A stretch of DNA of 28,418 nucleotides from JBNKEI01 sp050288705. GTDB lineage: Bacteria; Myxococcota; Myxococcia; Myxococcales; UBA5297. The stretch is from NCBI GenBank assembly GCA_050288705.1, contig JBNKEI010000098.1, forward strand, positions 1 through 28,418. Reading direction: 5' to 3'. This document shows positions 15,460 to 22,603 of the stretch, one piece after another. The notes beneath the pieces are model-generated. The model ran no database searches and was not told the origin of the DNA. It saw nothing but the letters and a program-made list of their open reading frames with translations. The translations under genes were made by a program, and so were the position numbers. The first letter of the stretch is position 1. Each line of letters opens with the position of its first letter.

Positions 15460-15763
15460 CTCTTCTGCTTTGTTTTCGTTCGCGGAACTCGTCACGCCTA
15501 CAAACTACAAAATATCTTTAAGCGTGTTCCAAAAATCCTTATTGTCGCATTATTATGGAAATGTTTTTGTTCTAGGTAATAAAGTGATTGTTGCTTAGAC
15601 GATAGATTCCCCAGGCATGCGGTTAAAATCAGCGGAAATCATAATTTCGTCGAATTTCTAACATACGCAAATTACATACATTGGAGCTTTTTAAAAAAAC
15701 TTGCAGGCCGATTTGTGCTTTGGTATTGCCTTGACATGTCTCGGTAAACACAGGAGAAAGTCA
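15460..15763. other. Leader region of the kinase gene
   Basis: No gene. It includes decayed sequence after the DUF4338 remnant and an AT-rich stretch (15640-15710) that probably holds the promoter of the kinase gene, but no clear -35/-10 pair stands out. A TTGACA at 15731-15736 is too close to the start codon to be its -35 box. Confidence 0.3.
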
Positions 15764-18700
15764 ATGCTCGGCCTATTGTTAGGACACTACAGAATAATCG
15801 AAGAATTAGGAGAGGGAGGAACTTCTACTGTATATCGAGCATGTGATACTAAAGAAAATCGAGAAGTGGCTCTCAAGTGTCTGAACCAAAAGGCAAACAA
15901 AGACGAGTCGTTGCGATTGCTATTTCAAGAAGAATTTAAACGCCTTAGCGAGATACGTCATCCAAATTTTCCGACTGCTTTTGATATTGGCGGTCTATCA
16001 AATTGTCCATTTTTCGCGATGGAGCTTATTAGAGGAAGCCATTTCGACCAATTTGAAAAGGAGAATTTATCTCATTTTTACAAAATTTTAATGCAGATGT
16101 TACAGGCGTTATCTTTTTTGCACGATCGCGGATATGTGCATCGCGATCTCAAGCCAGAAAATCTTATTATTACTCCAGACAATACGCTAAAAATAATGGA
16201 TTTAGGTTTACTAACTCCTATTGGTACTATGGAGTCATGTGAATTTCGCGGTACACCTTCCTACGCAGCGCCGGAAGTTATTCGCAGTGGGCTGATAACA
16301 GAAGCAACAGATATTTATTCTCTTGGTGTGCTTTGCTATGAAAGTCTTTCCGCAGAGCTTCCATTTAAGGGGACAGAAACCGATGTTCTCAAAATGCATT
16401 TGTACCAACAGCCGCGGTTTCTGGGTGAAATTCGACCAGATTTGCCAAATCAGTTGTGTGACATTGTTCATCGCATGTTGCTTAAAGAACCTTCGGAAAG
16501 ATATCGCTTTGTATCTCAAATAGCGAATGATTTATCTCGCCTATGTGGCAGTACTCTTCTGTTTGAAAACAGCTCTCAAAAAGCAGGCTATCTGGCAACT
16601 GCTCATATGGCTGGTAGGCAAAACGAATGGGAAAAGATTGGTGCTGCGATTACGCAAGTCAAAAATGGTAAAAATCAAGCGATGTTCATTAAGTCAGCCG
16701 CGGGGATAGGTAAAAGTCGTCTATTGAGAGAGGCGCGATTGAGGGCGAAGTTAGATGGGTGCAAGGTTTTTTTAGTCGAGGTAACTTCTCAAGCGCAAGC
16801 ACCGTTTTCGGTCATTACTCAGTTGATTGAATCTACTCTTCATGGGCTTTTATTTAATGAAATTGAAAATAAGTTTTTAAGTATGTTTCTGCATTATTCT
16901 AAAGCCACTAGTGATTTGTCATTGGCGCCCGAGAAAATAGCCGAAGAAGTTATTAGCTGGATATCCAACCTTTCGCGGACGCAACCGGTGGCTGTCTTAG
17001 TTGACGACCTTCATTGGGCTGATTTGCCTAGCATTGACCTGCTTAATCGCGTTATCAGAAAATTGGAAAGTGTTCCAGTCTTGATTATAGGTTCGTTTCG
17101 AGAAGAAGAAATTACTCCTGGTTCTCCGATTTTGCATACCATTGAAGAAGGATTAACCGAATTGGTTTCTTTGGAGCATTTAAAGCCTCGTGAGGTCCAG
17201 GAACTTCTTCAGGCTACTTTTCTGCATGACGTTCCAGAAATTTTTGTTCAGGAAATCTACCGTGCTTCTGGAGGAAACTGTTATTTTATACAGGAATTAC
17301 TAAGATACTTAATGGATGAAGACTTTATAACGCGAAAAGGAGGTTTTTTTAACCTTCCAACCAATCTCAGTCAAATTCCATTTCCTTCTGGATTATATCG
17401 TACGATTGAAGGTCGCCTTGATCGACTTACTGAGAATGCGCGTAGTCTTATCGAAGAAGCAGCGGTGCTTGATGGATTTTGTACGATGTCGCTTTGGTTT
17501 GCGATAAGTGATTTGTCGTTAAATGAATTTTTGGAGGCAATTAATTTATTACAGCAAAGACAGTTTATTCAACGATGGGAAGACAAATTTCACTTCTTAC
17601 ACGCTAATTCACGTTCGATGATACTTAGTGCTATGTCGCCAGAACGCTCGAGAATCATCCATCAGCGAGTTGGCGAAATATTAGAAAAGGAAAATAGTAT
17701 TCCACGTTCTCAACTCATACCCATGCTGGCAAGTTATTTTGCTCGCGGAACTGATAAAGAACTAGGTGTCCATTATTCTCTTGAGGCGGGTAAGATTGCT
17801 TTGGAGAAAGGAGCGCAGACTGAAGCTTTTCTATATTTTAAGAAAGCTGAGGGAATTCTTGCGAGCATGCCTTTGTCTAAAAGTCAACAAGAAAAACTTT
17901 ATTCTATTTATGAAAAAGCAGCAGAATTATCTAGCGCAGTGTGGGATGACGCCCCCACTTGCCTGAAATGGTTCAACGAAGTAATTGAATACTATGATAG
18001 AAGTGAGGTGGTTGAACGATGTAATGAAAGGGCTCGCGATCAAGAAAAGGTTTTTAGTTTTTCATTGTCTTACGCAGTGACTCTCGCTATAGCAGGGCGA
18101 TATCAGGAAGCTAGAAAAGTATTTACGCGGCTTTCATCATATATAGAGAATAACCCCTTCCAATGGGCAGTGCTTCATGGTTCCGGTGTTTGCCTGGTTG
18201 ATTGGTATGAAGGATTTCATTGTGATTGCTTAAATAATGCTGAAAAGGCAATTGAAATATTTAAAACTCATCTCACCAAAGACTCGCCAGACACAGATTT
18301 TTATCCGTACTCATGGGCGCTTTTTTGGCGAGAAAAGGCTCGTTCGTATTTGGGGATGCCCATCAATTTAGATAATATCGAAGAGATTAGACGATTATCG
18401 CAAGTAGGACGAAGCGATAAAACTATTTTATGGCATGCTATGACTGCTGTTGGAGCGCGAGCTACTTTTACTGGACAGCTAAACGACTTATTAGATTGGA
18501 AGACTTGGGCGGAAGAGTCTCTGAAAAAAATGGGAAAAACTTTTTGGTTTGAATGCTGGATACTTCACTCATACATATACGGCATGCTAGGCGCATTTCA
18601 GTACGATTCTATTGGTGAGTACGTTGTGAGGTTATTTCATAGTCCTGACCCTTATCAAAAGCGACTTGGCTGGCTATTTAAAGGCCGTTTGGCCTTAGCA

Positions 18701-19267
18701 TATGGAAACCTTGATGCGGCAATGCAATCATTGGAGCAATTTTTGCGAGAAGAAGAAAATGATGGCCTAGACAACTCCTATTTAGAAGGTTTGCTTTACT
18801 TGGGCTTGTGTCGGGTAGAGCAGAAAAAATGGGATGAGGCTGAATATGTGTCCAATAAGGGGCTTGCGCTCGCTGCTAATGGCAAACGAGCCAATCCTAT
18901 TTTGGAAGTGCAATTCCGTGAGGTTATTGCCAAAATAATGGTGAATAGAGGGTTGACGCAAAATGCTTGGCTTGAGCTTAATCGCTGTATAAAACTACTG
19001 AACGGCGCTGACAATCCTATACGCGAGGGATGGATTTATGCCACCATGGCGCAAGTTGCCTCGGCAGAAGCTGATTGCGAAAAAGCAGCTAACTATCTAT
19101 TTAAGGCCCGTAATTGCTTCCAAGAAATTAGAAATAGTGGGGCATTGCTTCAACTCGAAGTATTAGAAAATAGTTTACAAAGAGTTGAGCCTTTCGGCGA
19201 GTATCAAAGTGTTAGCAAAACGCGAAAAGAAGGGCTAGGCAATTTAGAGACTCAATGCGATGTATGA
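15764..19267 (+). CDS. Ser/Thr kinase-STAND ATPase-TPR regulator (PknK-like)
   Basis: A large signalling protein of 1167 residues. Kinase domain about 8-265: G-loop GEGGTS (16-21), lysine K38 in VALK, catalytic HRDLKPEN (D128, K130, N133), DLG in place of DFG (146-148), APE (169-171). An AAA_16/STAND ATPase follows, about 280-560: Walker A SAAGIGKS (311-318), Walker B VAVLVDDLHWAD (D414, D415). The remainder is helical and TPR-like, presumably the sensor or partner-binding part. The layout is that of PknK-type kinases, which link phosphorylation to a transcription or effector output; no DNA-binding domain is present here. Start ATG 15764 has AGGAGAAAG three bases upstream; an upstream in-frame start at 15701 lacks a site. 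No membrane segment. The next gene, pdxJ, follows after 86 bp. Confidence 0.9.
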   Translation: MLGLLLGHYRIIEELGEGGTSTVYRACDTKENREVALKCLNQKANKDESLRLLFQEEFKRLSEIRHPNFPTAFDIGGLSNCPFFAMELIRGSHFDQFEKENLSHFYKILMQMLQALSFLHDRGYVHRDLKPENLIITPDNTLKIMDLGLLTPIGTMESCEFRGTPSYAAPEVIRSGLITEATDIYSLGVLCYESLSAELPFKGTETDVLKMHLYQQPRFLGEIRPDLPNQLCDIVHRMLLKEPSERYRFVSQIANDLSRLCGSTLLFENSSQKAGYLATAHMAGRQNEWEKIGAAITQVKNGKNQAMFIKSAAGIGKSRLLREARLRAKLDGCKVFLVEVTSQAQAPFSVITQLIESTLHGLLFNEIENKFLSMFLHYSKATSDLSLAPEKIAEEVISWISNLSRTQPVAVLVDDLHWADLPSIDLLNRVIRKLESVPVLIIGSFREEEITPGSPILHTIEEGLTELVSLEHLKPREVQELLQATFLHDVPEIFVQEIYRASGGNCYFIQELLRYLMDEDFITRKGGFFNLPTNLSQIPFPSGLYRTIEGRLDRLTENARSLIEEAAVLDGFCTMSLWFAISDLSLNEFLEAINLLQQRQFIQRWEDKFHFLHANSRSMILSAMSPERSRIIHQRVGEILEKENSIPRSQLIPMLASYFARGTDKELGVHYSLEAGKIALEKGAQTEAFLYFKKAEGILASMPLSKSQQEKLYSIYEKAAELSSAVWDDAPTCLKWFNEVIEYYDRSEVVERCNERARDQEKVFSFSLSYAVTLAIAGRYQEARKVFTRLSSYIENNPFQWAVLHGSGVCLVDWYEGFHCDCLNNAEKAIEIFKTHLTKDSPDTDFYPYSWALFWREKARSYLGMPINLDNIEEIRRLSQVGRSDKTILWHAMTAVGARATFTGQLNDLLDWKTWAEESLKKMGKTFWFECWILHSYIYGMLGAFQYDSIGEYVVRLFHSPDPYQKRLGWLFKGRLALAYGNLDAAMQSLEQFLREEENDGLDNSYLEGLLYLGLCRVEQKKWDEAEYVSNKGLALAANGKRANPILEVQFREVIAKIMVNRGLTQNAWLELNRCIKLLNGADNPIREGWIYATMAQVASAEADCEKAANYLFKARNCFQEIRNSGALLQLEVLENSLQRVEPFGEYQSVSKTRKEGLGNLETQCDV

Positions 19268-19277
19268 ATGAACGAGA

Positions 19278-19333
19278 AATACCCTACCTTCCCTCTGCAG
19301 GGATGGCGGGAAAACGATAAAACCCGCGGTATT
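19278..19333 (+). promoter_or_regulatory. Possible structured leader before pdxJ
   Basis: In the 86-bp gap before pdxJ, AATACC (19278-19283) can pair with GGTATT (19328-19333), enclosing two hairpins: CCCT-CTGC-AGGG (19291-19302) and GCGGG/CCCGC (19306-19310 with 19323-19327, loop AAAACGATAAAA). Together these would form a three-way junction ending about 20 bases before the start codon. It could be a regulatory leader or simply a processing site; there is no T-run, so it is not a classical terminator. Confidence 0.35.
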
Positions 19334-19353
19334 CATCAAATGAAGGCATTTCA

Positions 19354-20106
19354 ATGACTAAACTCTCAGTTAATGTAAACAAAGTTGCGCTACTACGTAA
19401 TAGTCGCCAAGGACAAGTTCCCAGCGTGTTGGGGGCGGCACGAATGGCTATTCAAGCAGGAGCTTATGGGGTTACAGTTCATCCCCGGCCCGACGAGCGA
19501 CACATACGTCCCAGTGATGTGGATGATATTCGTAATTTGCTAAAAGAACCCGACTATAAACATGCGGAATTTAATATTGAAGGAAATCCCTTTGGGAAGC
19601 AGTTTATGCCCTTAGTGGAGCGCGCCCGACCCAACCAATGTACTTTGGTGCCCGATTCTCCCGAGCAGGCTACTTCTGATCATGGTTGGAATTTGGCGGA
19701 GGAATCTCAACGCCTGAGACCCATTATTGAGCAGCTAAAAGAATGGGGTTGCAGAGTTAGTCTTTTCATGAATGCTGACCCATCGGCAATGGAAATGGCT
19801 AAAGAATTGGGCGCCAATCGCGTGGAATTATATACCGAGCCTTTTGCATTGGCATTTGCACATGGAGGAAAGGCGCTGGAGGCTTCCCTAAATCAATTTC
19901 GGAAAACCGCGATTCATGCTCAAAGCCTCGGCTTGGGAGTCAATGGAGGACACGATCTAAATCTAAAAAATCTTTCTACGTTTGTGACAATTCCCAATAT
20001 ATTGGAAGTATCTATCGGACATGCGCTTATTGCAGACGCTTTGGAGCTAGGACTTACCAACGCAGTAAAGGCATATCTACATGAACTCGCTTCCAGTATG
20101 TTGTAA
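19354..20106 (+). CDS. pdxJ: Pyridoxine 5'-phosphate synthase
   Basis: Condenses 1-deoxy-D-xylulose 5-phosphate with 3-amino-2-oxopropyl phosphate to give pyridoxine 5'-phosphate, the last ring-forming step of the DXP-dependent vitamin B6 pathway. TIM barrel of 250 residues; equivalents of the E. coli catalytic residues are H43 (TVHPRPDERHI), E76 (FNIEG) and H200 (VNGGHDL). The N-terminal strand reads LSVNVNKVALLRNSR, where Gammaproteobacteria have GVNIDHIATLRNAR. The NK variant, with PRPDERHIR and EFNIEG, is what I recall from Bacteroidota PdxJ, so this gene belongs to that sequence group. Start ATG 19354 has GAAGG upstream. The next gene overlaps its 3' end by 26 bp. Confidence 0.96.
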   Translation: MTKLSVNVNKVALLRNSRQGQVPSVLGAARMAIQAGAYGVTVHPRPDERHIRPSDVDDIRNLLKEPDYKHAEFNIEGNPFGKQFMPLVERARPNQCTLVPDSPEQATSDHGWNLAEESQRLRPIIEQLKEWGCRVSLFMNADPSAMEMAKELGANRVELYTEPFALAFAHGGKALEASLNQFRKTAIHAQSLGLGVNGGHDLNLKNLSTFVTIPNILEVSIGHALIADALELGLTNAVKAYLHELASSML

Positions 20107-21205
20107 AAAGAAATTTCGTATTGCTATTTTGGGTGATGATTTCACCCCCGCCAAACTATTTGAAAGGCATTTAAAGAATGCGTTTCCGTGCAATCAAGGC
20201 AAAATAGAATTTGCTTTACGTGATATAGCTTCGCACAATCTTCAACCCTATTCGTCGGCGGAAGTAGAAGAAGCATTTGGCGATCCCTCCTATTGGAAGG
20301 AATTTGGTGACGCGAATGTATTAGTAACCACTTTTGCTCCGGTTACCCGGGAGGTGATAAATGGTCTTCCATCTCTTCTGGCGATTGCATGTGGAAGAGG
20401 GGGGCCAATAAATATTAATGTTCCCGCTGCAACCGCAAAGAATATTCCGGTTGTATACGCTCGTGGTCGCAATACAGAATCGGTGGCTGAATATACCGTC
20501 GGGATGATGATTTGCCTATTGCGCCAAGTTTTCGTTGCTGCGGAGTTTTTGAGAAATGGCAACTGGGTTTCCGCTCGTCAAGATAGTTTTGAAAAACCAA
20601 GTGGTCCCGAGATAAATAATTTGCGTGTAGGAATTATTGGGTTCGGAGAAATTGGGAGAAAGGTTGCCAAACTGGCTTCAGCATTTGGGGCCCGAGTCAT
20701 GGTGTTTAGTCCGCATGTAGACAAAAATGACATAGATAAGGAGTTTACGTGTGTTTCATTGGAAACACTACTAAATGAAGCAGAGGTGATTACCATTCAT
20801 GCAAGAATTGACTCCCAAGATGGACCGATATTAGGCTGGACCGAATTTGCTCAAATGAAATGTAAACCGATAATAATAAACACCTCTCGCCCGCAAGTTA
20901 TTGATAATGATGCATTAAAAAATGCTTTACGTACAAATCAAATTGCCAGCGCCTGTTTAGACGTCTTTACGCAAGAGCCTGTTTCATTGAAAGACGATTT
21001 GCTAGAGTTTGACTCGTCGCGATTGTTGCTTACTCCGCATGTAGCAGGTGTTTCCCGTTCGGTTCCGGAAATCACTGGTAGAATAGTAGCAGATGGAATT
21101 GGTGCGCTTTTATCCTACAAAACGCCCCGGTTGGTTGCTAATCCTGATTGCTTGGCTTTTTGTTGGGATAAGCTCCGAAAGTGGGAGGTGAGTGAGCGGA
21201 TTTAG
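20081..21205 (+). CDS. D-2-hydroxyacid dehydrogenase, possibly in B6 synthesis
   Basis: NAD-dependent oxidoreductase of the D-isomer 2-hydroxyacid family, 374 residues. NAD-binding GFGEIG at 187-192; catalytic triad R270 (NTSRPQVID), E299 (FTQEP) and H320 (LTPHVAG). Substrate unknown. The overlap with pdxJ suggests co-translation and thus a role in the same pathway. The DXP-dependent B6 route needs a dehydrogenase of this superfamily (PdxB, 4-phosphoerythronate), so it could be a non-orthologous PdxB. It is not a typical PdxB, having a standard-length C-terminus without the PdxB dimerisation domain. Phosphoglycerate dehydrogenase and other sugar-acid dehydrogenases are the alternatives; the motif CGRGGPININVPAA resembles those groups. 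Start ATG 20081 lies inside pdxJ; no better start precedes the KFRIAILG strand. Confidence 0.85.
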   Translation: MNSLPVCCKKKFRIAILGDDFTPAKLFERHLKNAFPCNQGKIEFALRDIASHNLQPYSSAEVEEAFGDPSYWKEFGDANVLVTTFAPVTREVINGLPSLLAIACGRGGPININVPAATAKNIPVVYARGRNTESVAEYTVGMMICLLRQVFVAAEFLRNGNWVSARQDSFEKPSGPEINNLRVGIIGFGEIGRKVAKLASAFGARVMVFSPHVDKNDIDKEFTCVSLETLLNEAEVITIHARIDSQDGPILGWTEFAQMKCKPIIINTSRPQVIDNDALKNALRTNQIASACLDVFTQEPVSLKDDLLEFDSSRLLLTPHVAGVSRSVPEITGRIVADGIGALLSYKTPRLVANPDCLAFCWDKLRKWEVSERI

Positions 21206-21218
21206 AAAGCGAGTATAA

Positions 21219-21422
21219 TTCGGTATTATTCTCTGTAAGGAGAAAAACCGCACGGTGGTTGAATGTGCTCTGCATGACGCACGCGAGCCAATCGGCGTGG
21301 CGACTTATGAAATCACCAGGACATTGCCCAAGGCGCTGAAAGATCAATTGCCGTCTCCAAAAAAAAATCGCTAAGCTCTTGGATATACGCAACTACTGGA
21401 AACGGTTGCCGATAAACGAATG
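21219..21422 (+). pseudogene. YhcG/DUF1016 nuclease, C-terminal remnant
   Basis: Beginning 14 bp after the dehydrogenase stop, the frame reads FGIILCKEKNRTVVECALHD, then PIGVATYEITRTLP and LKDQLPSP. This is the C-terminal part of DUF1016 (YhcG-type PD-(D/E)XK nuclease) proteins, whose ends read LILC-x-x-KN-x-x-VEYAL, KPIGVA-x-Y and LP. An A-run at 21359-21367 marks a likely frameshift: one frame stops at 21374, while the neighbouring frame continues KKIAKLLDIRNYWKRLPINE to a stop at 21420-21422. The catalytic part is missing. YhcG proteins are associated with nucleases of mobile DNA, which fits the surrounding debris. Confidence 0.7.
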
Positions 21423-21519
21423 ACTATCCGAGCGCCTATTTCAAAACCTAGGATAGGCAGATGTATGGGGGCGATTTCAATAATCTGTAAATAATGTCAA
21501 CCATCGAAAGGAAATTGCT

Positions 21520-21855
21520 ATGGCAATATCAAGCAAGTTGAACACAACAAATGAGCTTAACCGAAATCAAGCATTATCTTTGTCTCATCCTAAGCCAAAA
21601 AACAATGAGTCCAACCTAGATCAAGCATCATCTCCCACGCATTCCTCAAGTAGTCCGAAGGACCGCTTTATCGCAGCAAAGGAAGAGGCTAACACCAAGC
21701 ATGCCTTAGAAGAGCTTCAAGGCGGAGGAAAAATCCCAGACTTGAGTATCCTCAAGCAGGACCTAAACTCTTTCAAGTTCGAAAATGGTGCGAATCCTCC
21801 AGCTGATACCGGCACTGTATGTAGCCAATATGTTACCCGAAGATCCTGCAGGTAA
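21520..21855 (+). CDS. Hydrophilic protein of unknown function, probably frameshifted
   Basis: AAAGGAA lies about 8 bases before ATG 21520. The 111-residue product is low-complexity: rich in Ser, Asn, Gln and Pro to about residue 50, then helical (RFIAAKEEANTKHALEELQGGG). There is no signal peptide or Cys motif in that part. The C-terminus (VCSQYVTRRSCR) looks like out-of-frame reading. From 21818 the next frame gives a smoother continuation (YVANMLPEDPAGKIAMRAM, then LVSVQAYAERP) to a TGA near 21950, suggesting a 2-base shift within GGCACTGTATGTAG. It sits just before a radical-SAM fragment, so it could be a peptide precursor or the N-terminal part of a partner, but no precursor motif is recognised. 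Functional state uncertain. Confidence 0.4.
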   Translation: MAISSKLNTTNELNRNQALSLSHPKPKNNESNLDQASSPTHSSSSPKDRFIAAKEEANTKHALEELQGGGKIPDLSILKQDLNSFKFENGANPPADTGTVCSQYVTRRSCR

Positions 21856-21896
21856 AATAGCTATGAGAGCTATGGCCTTAGTCTCTGTACAAGCAT

Positions 21897-22280
21897 ATGC
21901 AGAAAGACCAATACAAAAAGAATATTCATCAAATCCCAGAGATAATTGATACCCTATTACGGCTAGGTGTACGAAATTACTTTTTTCAGCCGGTAGCACC
22001 GGTAGGTCATGCCCTTAACTTGACTGATCTTTTTCTTGGGGGAAGAGAATACGGCCAAGCAATTTTAGAAACCAAAAAACTCTTAGATCGACCTGAATAT
22101 CAGGCGTCAGGAATTGTTGTCAGGTTTGCTATTCCTTTCATCTCTTTAAGTGGAAGCCTTTTGAGGACCACGTACACCAAGTTTAGGCCACGGAGACGTT
22201 GGTTGCAGTGCCACCACCTGACTGTCGATGGGATAGTCAGAAGGGGCAGGCATGTATCGTCTGCCCAGGGGGACAGTTAA
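21897..22280 (+). pseudogene. Radical SAM/SPASM-type enzyme fragment
   Basis: The frame reads KKNIHQIPEIIDTLLRLGV, then FFQPVAPVGHAL. This N-x-x-x-I-x-x-I-x-x-LG-V with FQP-x-x-P-G-A pattern is the C-terminal half of the radical SAM barrel in SPASM and peptide-modifying enzymes. The N-terminal CxxxCxxC that holds the 4Fe-4S cluster is absent, as the frame opens at 21897 inside the previous open frame. Homology fades after about 22150 (basic tail RRRWLQCHHL), so the C-terminal cluster domain is lost too. Truncated at both ends; not expected to be active. Confidence 0.5.
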
Positions 22281-22554
22281 AACGAATACAATATTTCTTA
22301 TATTGTATAAAAAATATGACCTGCGGTAAAAATGGACCCCTGTAATTTAGATGAGTATAACCACTACTGTTTCCGCGTACCCCTATGGTGCCTTGTTTTG
22401 CTTCTTAATTAATTCTTGATAGCCTCCATTTTTGTACGGCAGAGAAAGAAGGTTCGCGAAAAAGGTGTAGCAGGGAGTTGGGAGATGTTTTCAAAGTCGA
22501 AGCCCCGTTGCTAGCAACTTTCGGTGGGTGCTAATTCGAGGGATGCAGAGATAC
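22281..22554. other. AT-rich intergenic region with hairpin
   Basis: No gene. TACAATAT and ATATTGTA (22287-22294 with 22300-22307, loop TTCTT) form an AT-only stem, extendable by one pair; too weak for a strong terminator but near-perfect as a palindromic site. The rest (22320-22554) shows no motif. Confidence 0.35.
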
Positions 22555-22599
22555 GACAAGTCTAGACTTGACAAGTCTCAACTTGTCGAGTCTAGACTT
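22555..22599 (+). repeat. Three 15-bp tandem repeats before the ATPase gene
   Basis: GACAAGTCTAGACTT, GACAAGTCTCAACTT and GTCGAGTCTAGACTT follow each other without spacer, ending 4 bp before ATG 22604. Each unit is itself a (near-)palindrome around TCTAGA or TCTCAA, so the RNA could fold into several alternative hairpins that hide the start codon. The 15-bp period keeps every frame open: one frame reads (SLDLT)-type units leading into the ATPase, another reads DKSRL-type units. Confidence 0.75.
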
Positions 22600-22603
22600 G
22601 TTC

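Noticed and set aside
15731..15736. TTGACA as -35 box of the kinase gene
   Set aside because: Only 28 bp before the start codon, leaving no room for a -10 box, transcription start and ribosome binding site.
22555..22599. CRISPR-like repeat
   Set aside because: Units are 15 bp, adjacent, without spacers and without cas genes: a tandem repeat, not an array.
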